DNA of 12,233 nucleotides from JANNHK01 sp034408875 (GTDB taxonomy: Bacteria; Actinomycetota; Acidimicrobiia; IMCC26256; PALSA-610): NCBI GenBank assembly GCA_034408875.1, contig JAWXCJ010000001.1:1-12233 (forward strand). The letters run 5' to 3'. Shown here one piece after another: positions 1-6,616 of the stretch. The first letter of the stretch is position 1, and each line of letters begins with the position of its first letter. Below the pieces are notes generated by a model, which saw only the letters and a program-made list of their open reading frames with translations, was not told where the DNA came from and searched no databases. The position numbers and the translations under genes were made by a program.

Positions 1-7
1 ACTAGGC

Positions 8-24
8 CACCCCATCTGGGGGTG
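8..24 (-). terminator. GC-rich hairpin directly after the FAD-oxidase stop
   Basis: Bases 8-13 (CACCCC) pair perfectly with 19-24 (GGGGTG) around a 5-nt loop. On the minus strand the hairpin starts at the base after the TGA stop (25-27) of the FAD-linked oxidase. No T-run follows, so it would be a non-canonical terminator or an mRNA 3'-end stabiliser. The window edge prevents seeing what lies beyond. Confidence 0.4.
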
Positions 25-1398
25 TCAGTCGAACATCGTGCCCGGGTTGAGGATGCCATTGGGGTCGAACGCCGACTTGATACGGCGCATCAGCTCGATC
101 TTGGCCGGGTCCTCGAGTTCGAGGAAGTAGCGCTTCTTCTCCGTGCCGATGCCGTGCTCGGCGGAGATCGCGCCACCGAGCGCGATGCCCGCTTCGAGCA
201 CTGCGTGCATCACCTTGTACCGCAGTTCGTCGTCGGGCTGGAACACCGAGAGGTGCACGTTGCCGTCGCCGGCGTGGCCGGCGCCCGCGATCCACGTCTG
301 GTGTTCGTCGGCGATCTGCTGCACCGTCTCGAGGTACTCGGGCACCGACGCGCGCGGCACGACGACGTCGATGATGTCGTTGGCGCCGTTCTGCTTCACG
401 ACCCAGAACGCTTTCTCGCGCGCTTCGAGGAGGAGCGCGGCTGATCGCGACGGCAGGACGTAGACGTCGAGCGCGCCGAGCTCGGTGAGGAGTTCGGCGC
501 ACGCCACGACGTCCTCGTCGAGGCGCTGGTCGTTGTGGTCTTCGAGACAGACGACCAGATACGCCGCGGCCGCCTCTTGGACGTCGGCCGGGATACCGAG
601 GTCGAGGCCGACGTGCGCCGTCAACGTCACGATGCCGAGGGCGTCGATGTACTCGAGCACGAGCGGGCCGATACCGCTGTTGACGATCGGCGGCACGGCC
701 GATGCGACGTCGTGCACCGTCGGGAACGGAACGAGCATCGTCGCCATGTGCGCGGGTCTCGGGTACAGCTTGAGGACCGCTTCAGTGACGATCGCGAGCG
801 TGCCCTCCGATCCGATAATGAGCTGCGTGAGGTCGTAGCCCGTCGTCGCCTTCACGAACTTGCCGCCGGTGCGGATGACGTCGCCGTTGGGTAGCACCGC
901 TTCGAGGCCGAGCACTTGGTTGCGCGTCACGCCGTACTTGACTGCGCGCATCCCGCCCGCGTTGGTCGCGACGTTGCCACCGAGGCTCGCGCTGTACTCA
1001 CCGGGGTACACGGGATACACGAGTCCGTGCTTCGCCGTAGCTTCGTCGAGCTGGTCGAGCGTCACCCCCGGTTCGACCACGGCGATGTGGTTGTCGACGT
1101 CGATCTCGATGATGCGGTTCATACGCTCCATCGAACAGACGACGCCGTCGGCCAGGGGAATGCACGCGCCGGAGAGGCCGGTGCCGGAGCCCCGGGCCGT
1201 CACCGGCACCCGGAGCTCGTCGCACATGCGCAGCACGGCGGCGACTTCGATCGTGTCCCGGGGCCGCACGAGGGCGACGGGGCGCACGGGTTGCGCCGTC
1301 AGGGCCTCGTCATGGGTGTACTCCTCGGGAATGTCGTCGCCGCTGACGACGTTGCCCGCTCCGACGGCGACACCGAGCAGTTCGACAATCTTGTCCAT
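25..1398 (-). CDS. FAD-linked oxidase, GlcD / D-lactate dehydrogenase-like
   Basis: A 457-aa flavoprotein of the FAD-binding type 4 / vanillyl-alcohol oxidase superfamily, predicted to oxidise a 2-hydroxy acid such as glycolate or D-lactate. The N-terminal FAD domain carries RGSGTGLSG (residues 69-77), the GGNVATNAGG segment (140-149) and GYDLTQLIIGSEGTLAIVTE (187-206). The C-terminal cap domain carries HAGDGNVH (375-382) and EHGIG (414-418), hallmarks of GlcD-type enzymes, and the protein ends in the usual FDPNGILNPG. No signal peptide or membrane segment is seen, so it is probably cytosolic. The start was set at the ATG at 1398 because family similarity begins there (MDKIVELL); an in-frame ATG at 1434 would add 12 atypical residues. 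It stands alone, divergent from SOD with 63 bp between the starts. GlcE/GlcF partners are not next to it, which fits the single-subunit actinobacterial form. The substrate cannot be read from the sequence. Confidence 0.9.
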   Translation of the reverse strand: MDKIVELLGVAVGAGNVVSGDDIPEEYTHDEALTAQPVRPVALVRPRDTIEVAAVLRMCDELRVPVTARGSGTGLSGACIPLADGVVCSMERMNRIIEIDVDNHIAVVEPGVTLDQLDEATAKHGLVYPVYPGEYSASLGGNVATNAGGMRAVKYGVTRNQVLGLEAVLPNGDVIRTGGKFVKATTGYDLTQLIIGSEGTLAIVTEAVLKLYPRPAHMATMLVPFPTVHDVASAVPPIVNSGIGPLVLEYIDALGIVTLTAHVGLDLGIPADVQEAAAAYLVVCLEDHNDQRLDEDVVACAELLTELGALDVYVLPSRSAALLLEAREKAFWVVKQNGANDIIDVVVPRASVPEYLETVQQIADEHQTWIAGAGHAGDGNVHLSVFQPDDELRYKVMHAVLEAGIALGGAISAEHGIGTEKKRYFLELEDPAKIELMRRIKSAFDPNGILNPGTMFD

Positions 1399-1428
1399 CC
1401 CGGCTGTGTAGCCGACGCCCGTTGGGTA

Positions 1429-1446
1429 TGACAACGTGACGTGTCA
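1429..1446. promoter_or_regulatory. Inverted repeat TGACA-N8-TGTCA between divergent oxidase and SOD genes
   Basis: A perfect 5-bp dyad (1429-1433 and 1442-1446) with an 8-nt spacer containing ACGTGACG lies in the 63-bp divergent intergenic region. It sits 2 nt before the SOD ribosome binding site and over the region where either promoter could lie. It could be an operator for a dimeric regulator, but it is short and could arise by chance. Confidence 0.3.
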
Positions 1447-1448
1447 AA

Positions 1449-1454
1449 AAGGAG
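1449..1454 (+). promoter_or_regulatory. Ribosome binding site AAGGAG that fixes the SOD start
   Basis: AAGGAG lies 7 nt before the ATG at 1462. The in-frame GTG at 1441 lies upstream of this site and so cannot use it; the ATG therefore is the start. Confidence 0.85.
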
Positions 1455-1461
1455 CCTTTCC

Positions 1462-2079
1462 ATGAAGCCGTACGTGCTGCCCGATCTCCCCTACGACTAC
1501 GCCGCGCTGGAGCCGCACTACTCGGCGCGCATGCTCGAACTGCACCACGACAAGCACCACGCCGCCTACGTGAAGGGCCTGAACGCGGCGCTCGACAAGC
1601 TGAAAGCGGCGCGTGACTCGGGCGAGTTCGGCGCGATGGTCGGCATGGAGAAGACGTTGGCCTTCAACCTTTCCGGCCACATCCTGCACACGATCTTCTG
1701 GCAGAACCTGAGCCCCGACGGCGGCGACAAGCCCACGGGCGACCTCGCAGCCGCGATCGACGACAACTTCGGGAACTTCGACGCGTTCAAGGCGCACCTC
1801 ACCGAGACGGTGAACACCGTGCAGGGTTCGGGTTGGGGTTCGCTCTCGTGGGACCCGCTCGGCGAGCGCCTGTTCATCGAGCAGATCTACGACCACACCG
1901 GCAACGTCGGCCAGAGCGGCGTCAACCTGCTCGTCATCGACGCGTGGGAGCACGCGTTCTACCTGCAGTACGAGAACCGCAAGCCCGAGTACAGCAAAGC
2001 GATCTGGAACATCATCAACTGGGCCGACGTCAGCTCCCGCTTCGACCGCGCCCAGGCGTTGGTCCTCGCAACCCCGTAA
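1462..2079 (+). CDS. sodA: Superoxide dismutase, Fe/Mn family
   Basis: A 205-aa cytosolic superoxide dismutase that converts superoxide to hydrogen peroxide and oxygen. The alpha-hairpin domain has LPDLPYDYAALEPH and the ELHHDKHHAAYV motif. The four metal ligands are H28, H76, D160 and H164, the last two in the family signature DAWEHAFY (160-167). The sequence is close to the mycobacterial SOD pattern, for example NLSPDGGDKPTG and GSGWGSL. Residue H145, in IYDHTGN, is where typical MnSODs carry the outer-sphere Gln; His there is seen in actinobacterial enzymes that may use Fe or Mn, so the metal is not decided. Length matches the family. The start is the ATG with a strong AAGGAG site. No signal peptide is seen. 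The gene is monocistronic, divergent from the oxidase and convergent with the LLM oxidoreductase across a hairpin. The symbol is given for the family; sodB would be equally defensible. Confidence 0.95.
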   Translation: MKPYVLPDLPYDYAALEPHYSARMLELHHDKHHAAYVKGLNAALDKLKAARDSGEFGAMVGMEKTLAFNLSGHILHTIFWQNLSPDGGDKPTGDLAAAIDDNFGNFDAFKAHLTETVNTVQGSGWGSLSWDPLGERLFIEQIYDHTGNVGQSGVNLLVIDAWEHAFYLQYENRKPEYSKAIWNIINWADVSSRFDRAQALVLATP

Positions 2080-2086
2080 CCCCCGA

Positions 2087-2125
2087 TGCGTCGGTAGGGG
2101 GTGAGAATTCCCCTCTAGCGACGCA
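2087..2125. terminator. Long two-part hairpin between convergent genes, likely bidirectional terminator
   Basis: Outer stem TGCGTCG (2087-2093) pairs with CGACGCA (2119-2125). After a single G/G mismatch, 2095-2101 (TAGGGGG) pairs with 2111-2117 (CCCTCTA) through 7 pairs, one a G-U, leaving a 9-nt loop. It lies 7 nt after the SOD stop and 7 nt from the LLM stop. There is no T-run on either side, as is common for GC-rich actinobacterial terminators. Confidence 0.65.
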
Positions 2126-2132
2126 CGAGGGT

Positions 2133-3137
2133 TTAGGGCATGAGCTCGGTCAGGGTGCGGAGGGTGTCGAGATCGCCGTGGACGATCATCGTCGTCACGG
2201 GTGACTCCTCCCACGCTTGGAGCTTGTCGCGGATGCGTTCCTTCGGGCCGATGAGCGAGATCTCGTCGGCGAACGCGCTCGGCACGAGCGGGATCGCCTC
2301 TTCACGCTTGCCCTCGAAGAACAGCTCCTGGATCCGATGCGCCTCGGCCTCGTAGCCCATGCGACTCATCAATTCCATGTGGAAGTTGCGGTCCTTGGCG
2401 CCCATGCCGCCGATGTAGAACGCGAGCCCGGCCTTGGTGCCCATCAAGCCCGCTTCGACGTCGTCGGTGATCTGGCATCCCATCACCGTCACGCACACTT
2501 CGAAGCCGGGTTTGGTCGTGCCCAGCGTGTCGTACACCTCGGGGCGCGTTGGCGCGTAGTAGAGCGGGATCCAGCCGTCGGCGATCTCGGCCGCGAGGGC
2601 GACGTTCTTCGGACCTTCCGCGCCGAGCATGATCGGCATGTCGGCGCGCAACGGGTGCGTGATGGAACGCAGCGGCTTGCCGAGCCCCCACCCGTTCGGG
2701 CCGTCGTACGGCATCTTGTAGTGCTCGCCGTGGAACTCCACCGGCGCTTCTCGACGCAGGATGCGGCGGATGATCTCGACGTACTCGCGCGTGCGCGCCA
2801 GCGGCTTGCCGAACGGCTGGCCGTACCACCCTTCGACCACTTGCGGTCCGCTCACACCGAGGCCGAGCGAGAACCGGCCGTTGGTGAGATGGTCGAGTGT
2901 GATCGCGTGCATCGCGGTCGCGGCGGGCGTGCGCGCCGACAGTTGCACGACCCCGGTACACAGGCGGATGCGTTCGGTCTGCGCGCCGATCCACGCGAGC
3001 GGCGTGAACGCGTCGGAACCCCACGCCTCCCCCGTCCACACCGAGTCGAAGCCGAGGCGTTCGGCCTCCTGCGCGAGGCTGACGTGGAACGGGTTCGGGC
3101 CCGCCCCCCAGTACCCGAGTTGTAGTCCGAGTTTCAC
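2133..3137 (-). CDS. LLM-class F420-dependent oxidoreductase
   Basis: A 334-aa TIM-barrel protein of the bacterial luciferase-like family, subgroup using coenzyme F420. It starts with the characteristic barrel strand MKLGLQLGYWG. GFDSVWTGEAWGSDAFTPL (30-48), VVQLSARTP (63-71), LGLGVSGPQVVEGWYG (91-106) and MLGAEGPKNVALAAEIADGW (170-189) match the pattern I remember for mycobacterial Rv3520c, a protein encoded in the cholesterol-catabolic region. The reaction is presumably a hydride transfer between F420H2 and an unknown substrate. The start is GTG (3135-3137). Upstream, 3144-3152 reads TAGTTAAAT on the minus strand and could supply a -10 box; only a weak AGG-type site is visible. It is divergent from the FadD17-like ligase (55 bp between starts) and convergent with SOD. 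The F420 assignment rests on family resemblance; an FMN-using relative cannot be ruled out. Confidence 0.85.
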   Translation of the reverse strand: MKLGLQLGYWGAGPNPFHVSLAQEAERLGFDSVWTGEAWGSDAFTPLAWIGAQTERIRLCTGVVQLSARTPAATAMHAITLDHLTNGRFSLGLGVSGPQVVEGWYGQPFGKPLARTREYVEIIRRILRREAPVEFHGEHYKMPYDGPNGWGLGKPLRSITHPLRADMPIMLGAEGPKNVALAAEIADGWIPLYYAPTRPEVYDTLGTTKPGFEVCVTVMGCQITDDVEAGLMGTKAGLAFYIGGMGAKDRNFHMELMSRMGYEAEAHRIQELFFEGKREEAIPLVPSAFADEISLIGPKERIRDKLQAWEESPVTTMIVHGDLDTLRTLTELMP

Positions 3138-3180
3138 GGGCCTGATTTAACTACAGCGGCGTGGGCGGATGCGCCGCGCG

Positions 3181-3186
3181 TAGCCT
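3181..3186 (+). promoter_or_regulatory. -10-like TAGCCT, probable leaderless start of the FadD17-like gene
   Basis: TAGCCT ends 6 nt before the ATG at 3193 and no Shine-Dalgarno site is visible. This matches actinobacterial leaderless genes, in which transcription begins at or next to the start codon. Confidence 0.4.
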
Positions 3187-3192
3187 CGCCGC

Positions 3193-4863
3193 ATGGACAC
3201 GATCGCGCAGCTCGTCCGCGTCCGCGCCGACGACGACAACGTCGGCCTGAGATTCGGCGCCGACGAGTGGACCTACCGCGAAATGGTCGCCGAGTGCGCA
3301 ACCCGCGCCGCGTTCCTCGAGTCAGTACGGACGGTCAGGAGCGCAGGTGCTCCGGTGCGGTCGGCCGACGCTCCCTTTCACGTGGGCGTGCTGCTCGACA
3401 ACGTGCCCGAATTCTGGTTCATGCTCGGCGCGTGCGCGATGAGCGGCGCGACGCTCGTCGGCATCAACAACACCCGGCGCGGCGCCGAACTCACCCGCGA
3501 CATCACCCACACCGAGTGCGCCCTCGTCGTCACCGAGTCGGCGCACCTGGCGATGCTCGAAAACACCGTCGGGCCCGTGTACGTCAGCGACGAGGGTGCG
3601 TGGGCGAAGGCGCTGGCGCCGTTCGTGGGGTCTCCGCTCCCGGCCGACACGGTGACCGCGGCCGACACGTACATGCTCATCTTCACGTCGGGCACGACCG
3701 GCGCGCCGAAAGCGGTGCGCATCAGCCACGGCAAGTTGGCCGGGTGGGGGTCGCGCCTCGCCGAGAACTTCGGCCTCGGACCGGCCGACAACTGCTACTC
3801 GGTCATGCCCCTGTTTCACTCGAACGCGCAGGTGGCCGGGTTCACGGCGCCGCTCGCGGCCGGGGCCACCACCGTGCTGCGCCCCCGATTCTCGGCGAGC
3901 GGGTGGCTCCCCGACGTTCGCGAGTACGGCATCACCTTCTTCAACTACGTCGGCAAGCCGCTCACGTACATCCTCGCGACACCCGAACTGCCCGACGACG
4001 CCGAGAATTCGCTGAACATCGCGTTCGGCAACGAAGCCGCGCCGCTCGACATCGACCGGTTCGCGCAGCGGTTCGGTTGCTTCGTCGCCGACGGGTACGG
4101 GTCGACGGAGGGCGGCATCAACATGGGCCGCGCCCCGGGCACACCGCAGGGGTCGCTCGGCCAGCCAGTCGAGCCGTACCAGGCCGTCGTGCTCGACCCG
4201 GAGACGATGGAGGAGTGCCCACGGGCACGCTTCGACGACGCGGGCCGGTTCCTCAACCCGGCCGAAGCGATCGGCGAGATGGTGAACCCGAGTGGGCCGG
4301 GCGCGTTCGAGGGCTACTACAAGAACCCGGAGGCCGACGCCGAGCGGATGCGCGGCGGCATGTACTGGACCGGCGACCTCGGCTACCGCGACGCCGACGG
4401 GTACTTCTACTTCGCGGGCCGCAACTCCGACTGGCTGCGCGTCGACGGCGAGAACTTCGCCGCCGCGCCCGTCGAGAACATCGTCGCCCGCCACCCCGAC
4501 GTCGTGCTCGCCGCGGTGTACGCGGTGCCGTCACCTGACGTCGGCGACGACGTGATGATCGCGCTCCACTTGCGCGACGGCGCGTCGTTCGACCCCAACG
4601 CGTTCGCGACGTTCTGCACCGCGCAGGGTGACTTCTCGCCGAAGTGGCTGCCGCGCTATGTGCGCGTGAGCGAGTCGTTGCCGTCGACCGCGACGCAGAA
4701 GGTGCTCAAGCGGGTGCTGCGCCAGGAGTTGTGGGATTCGGGCGACCCGGTGTGGTGGCGGCCCGGACGCGAGACCGAGTTCCGGCAGCTGACCGACGAC
4801 GACGCGCAGGCGTTGCGCGCCGAGTTCGAGGCGCGTGGTCGCGACCATCTGCTGGGTCGTTAG
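3193..4863 (+). CDS. Acyl-CoA synthetase (AMP-binding), FadD17-like
   Basis: A 556-aa adenylate-forming ligase that activates a carboxylic acid, probably a fatty acid or steroid side chain, to its CoA thioester through an acyl-AMP. Visible motifs are the P-loop IFTSGTTGAPK (163-173), the acyl-binding turn GYGSTEG (301-307), YWTGDLGY (391-398), the hinge region RNSDWLRVDGENF (410-422) and the C-terminal catalytic lysine in LPSTATQK (K503). The stretch HVGVLLDNVPEFWFMLGA followed by INNTRRGAEL resembles mycobacterial FadD17. Residues about 46-62 look like a short insertion with a repeated VRSA(G/D)AP unit, absent from relatives as I recall them. The protein is slightly longer than the usual 500-550 residues. 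It is the first gene of a plus-strand run; 92 bp downstream lies the broken alcohol dehydrogenase, then an acyl-CoA dehydrogenase that could take over the CoA product. The exact acyl substrate is unknown. Confidence 0.9.
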   Translation: MDTIAQLVRVRADDDNVGLRFGADEWTYREMVAECATRAAFLESVRTVRSAGAPVRSADAPFHVGVLLDNVPEFWFMLGACAMSGATLVGINNTRRGAELTRDITHTECALVVTESAHLAMLENTVGPVYVSDEGAWAKALAPFVGSPLPADTVTAADTYMLIFTSGTTGAPKAVRISHGKLAGWGSRLAENFGLGPADNCYSVMPLFHSNAQVAGFTAPLAAGATTVLRPRFSASGWLPDVREYGITFFNYVGKPLTYILATPELPDDAENSLNIAFGNEAAPLDIDRFAQRFGCFVADGYGSTEGGINMGRAPGTPQGSLGQPVEPYQAVVLDPETMEECPRARFDDAGRFLNPAEAIGEMVNPSGPGAFEGYYKNPEADAERMRGGMYWTGDLGYRDADGYFYFAGRNSDWLRVDGENFAAAPVENIVARHPDVVLAAVYAVPSPDVGDDVMIALHLRDGASFDPNAFATFCTAQGDFSPKWLPRYVRVSESLPSTATQKVLKRVLRQELWDSGDPVWWRPGRETEFRQLTDDDAQALRAEFEARGRDHLLGR

Positions 4864-4867
4864 AGCA

Positions 4868-4879
4868 CCGCGGCCGCGG
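4868..4879. repeat. Perfect 12-bp palindrome CCGCGGCCGCGG after the ligase stop
   Basis: A fully self-complementary 12-mer begins 5 nt after the TAG stop of the FadD17-like gene. With no loop bases it forms only a tight hairpin; it might slow polymerase, but in GC-rich DNA it may mean nothing. Confidence 0.3.
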
Positions 4880-4943
4880 CGAGGGTGGCGTCCTTGTGCT
4901 CCTTGCGCCGAGGTGCGTCTCCGGGGTCTGGGAGTGAGCGTGG

Positions 4944-4949
4944 CAGGAT
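4944..4949 (+). promoter_or_regulatory. Weak -10-like CAGGAT before the broken alcohol dehydrogenase
   Basis: CAGGAT ends 6 nt before the GTG at 4956, the same spacing as TAGCCT before the FadD17-like gene, and no Shine-Dalgarno site is apparent. It may be the leaderless promoter of the original alcohol dehydrogenase, possibly now driving the acyl-CoA dehydrogenase. Its match to TANNNT is poor. Confidence 0.2.
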
Positions 4950-4955
4950 GCGCCC

Positions 4956-5395
4956 GTGGTTCGATCGACCGCGACCGCTCTTGTACTCGAAGCGCCCCGG
5001 ACGCTGGTGGCGCGCGAGTTCGACCTGCCCGAGGTCGGCGACGACGACGGCGTGTTGCGGGTCGAAGCGCGCGGGTTGTGCGGCACCGACCACGAACAGT
5101 TCACCGGCGAGCTGCACCCGGGATACCCGTTCGTACCGGGCCATGAGACCGTCGGCATCGTCGAAGCGATCGGGCCGCGCGCGGCGGACCGTTGGCGTGT
5201 CAGCGTCGGTGACCGGGTCGCGGTCGAGGTGTTCCTCTCGTGGTACTCGCGGGAACGCGTGGCAGCACCGACGCCCCGGCGTACCGCGCCGCGCTCGACC
5301 TGCTCGCGTCGGGCCGCTACCCGTTCGCCGATATCGCCCGCGCGGTCGGCCGCCGCATTCCGCACGGGCGATCGAGGGCCGAAGGTCGGAGCCGC
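4956..5395 (+). pseudogene. Zinc-dependent alcohol dehydrogenase remnant with internal deletion and frameshift
   Basis: From the GTG at 4956 the first ~95 residues are a good medium-chain alcohol dehydrogenase N-terminus. They include GLCGTDHEQFTG with the catalytic-zinc Cys, PFVPGHETVGIVEAIG with the His-Glu pair, and GDRVAVEVF. Homology stops near 5235, just where the structural-zinc cysteines should follow. In another frame, from about 5240, VVLAGTRGS and then DAPAYRAALDLLASGRYPF (to ~5330) are recognisable C-terminal pieces of the same family. The structural zinc loop and the whole Rossmann fold (GxGxxG) are missing, roughly half of a ~350-aa protein. A second smaller gap between GTRGS and DAPAYRA, and loss of the last segment, also seem likely. 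The surviving 5' frame stays open as an Arg/Ala/Pro-rich tail to a TGA at 5397-5399, overlapping the acyl-CoA dehydrogenase ATG. It could still be translated as a 147-aa non-enzyme that couples translation to the next gene. An assembly error is the main alternative. Confidence 0.8.
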
Positions 5396-5400
5396 ATGAG
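5374..5400 (+). repeat. Third copy of the 27-nt start-proximal leader motif
   Basis: This stretch runs from GAGGGCC through AAGG (5382-5385), a 10-nt spacer and ATGAG. It is identical at 25 of 27 positions to the minus-strand sequence at 7239-7213 before the MBL gene, and at about 21 of 27 to that before the Rieske gene. In the frame of the upstream broken gene it encodes RGPKVGAA-stop, against RAPKVAAA-stop in the MBL leader. The upstream half of the leader element (the GCGCAGATCCGGAGG block) is absent here. Confidence 0.75.
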
Positions 5401-6616
5401 CAACGCCGAAGGCGAATGGCGGGCAGAGGTCGTCGCGTTCCTCGACGGCAACGCCCGGCTGCGCACCGGGCTCGGCGACTGGTCGGCGACATCGGTGCAC
5501 GACGACCCGGCCGAGGAGCACGAGTACTTCGAACGGTGCCGCGCGTGGCAGCAGACGGTGTTTGACCACGGTTTCGCAGGCATCACGTGGTCGCCCGAGT
5601 ACGGCGGCCGGGGCGGGCAGTCGTGGCAGCAGGCGATCTACCGCGAGGAGGAATCGCGCTACGACGTCACGAGCGGGTTCCTCACGTCGACGATCGCGCT
5701 GGCCGGCGCGGCGCTGCACGGCCACGGGACCGAGGATCAGCAGGAGCGGTACCTGCGGCCGTTGCTGCGCGGCGACGAAGTGTGGTGCCAACTCTTCAGC
5801 GAACCCGACGCCGGTTCCGACCTCGCGAACCTCGGCACCCGGGCCACGCTCGACGGCGACCAGTGGGTGGTGACCGGTCAAAAGGTGTGGACGTCGGGCG
5901 CACAGCACGCCGACCTCGGCATCTTGCTCGCCCGCTCCGACCCCGACGCGCCGAAGCACCGCGGCATCACCTGCTTCGCGTGCCCGATGCAGAGCCCCGG
6001 CATCGAGATCCGCCCGCTGCGCCAGATCACGGGCTCGGCGCACTTCAACGAAGTGTTTCTCAGCGAGGTCCGCATCCCCGCCGACGCGGTGATCGGCGAG
6101 GTCCACGGCGGCTGGACCGTCGGGCGCGCGGTGCTCGCGGCGGAGTCGGCCATGATCGGCGGATCGACGCGGTTCGATCCGGTCGTCGAGTTGCTGCGCG
6201 TCGCCCGCGCCCGTGACCGGACGAGCGACCCGCGCGTCCGTCAGGCGATGGCGACGTACGTCGCGCGCGAACGCATACTCGGCATCCTTCGCGAACGGCT
6301 GCGCCGCGACATCCGCTGCGGCGCGCGCCCGTCGGTCGATGGCTCCGTGATGAAGCTGCTGTGGTCACAGGCCCGCACCGCGCGCGGCGAACTCGCGGTG
6401 ATGCTCCTCGGTGCCGACGCGCTCGCCGACGACGGCACCGACCCCGACCCGCGCTTCTGGCGGGTCGAACTCCTCAGCCGCTACTGGGGCTCGATCGGCG
6501 GCGGCACCGACGAAGTGCACAAGAACCACGTCGCCGAACGCGTCCTCGGCCTCCCGCGAGAACCCCGAATCGACCTGGATCAGCCCTGGTCAACCGGGCG
6601 ACCTATTGGCGCATGA
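5396..6616 (+). CDS. Acyl-CoA dehydrogenase family protein
   Basis: A 406-aa flavoprotein that should introduce an alpha,beta double bond into an acyl-CoA. Seen are the N-terminal helical domain, GFAGITWSPEYGGRGG (59-74), the flavin/substrate motif LFSEPDAGSDLANLGTRA (133-150), VVTGQKVWTSGAQHADLGI (158-176), and the C-terminal GGGTDEVHKNHVAERVLGLP (368-387). Where many family members have the catalytic Glu of the YEGT motif, this protein has G369. E250 in the helix VLAAESAMIGG is a plausible base, as in isovaleryl- or long-chain-type enzymes. The start is the ATG at 5396, with AAGG at 5382-5385 and GGAG at 5388-5391, overlapping the upstream frame's TGA as ATGA. The open frame extends upstream to about 5240 only because the alcohol dehydrogenase fragment lies in phase. 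Its 3' end overlaps the convergent MBL gene by 14 bp. It may pair with another subunit encoded elsewhere. Confidence 0.9.
   Translation: MSNAEGEWRAEVVAFLDGNARLRTGLGDWSATSVHDDPAEEHEYFERCRAWQQTVFDHGFAGITWSPEYGGRGGQSWQQAIYREEESRYDVTSGFLTSTIALAGAALHGHGTEDQQERYLRPLLRGDEVWCQLFSEPDAGSDLANLGTRATLDGDQWVVTGQKVWTSGAQHADLGILLARSDPDAPKHRGITCFACPMQSPGIEIRPLRQITGSAHFNEVFLSEVRIPADAVIGEVHGGWTVGRAVLAAESAMIGGSTRFDPVVELLRVARARDRTSDPRVRQAMATYVARERILGILRERLRRDIRCGARPSVDGSVMKLLWSQARTARGELAVMLLGADALADDGTDPDPRFWRVELLSRYWGSIGGGTDEVHKNHVAERVLGLPREPRIDLDQPWSTGRPIGA

Noticed and set aside
1399..1434. A 12-residue N-terminal extension of the FAD oxidase from the ATG at 1434
   Set aside because: The residues are unlike the family N-terminus and the ATG lies in the dyad. 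A leaderless start there cannot be fully excluded.
5240..5395. An N-terminal extension fusing alcohol dehydrogenase C-terminus to the acyl-CoA dehydrogenase
   Set aside because: The frame is open, but the added residues match the C-terminal tail of a different family, there is no ribosome site at 5240, and the family N-terminus with a ribosome site begins at 5396.
4706..6106. A 466-codon minus-strand open frame opposite the ligase end, the pseudogene and the acyl-CoA dehydrogenase
   Set aside because: No domain is recognisable, composition is Arg/Ala-rich, and it spans the boundaries of well-supported plus-strand genes.
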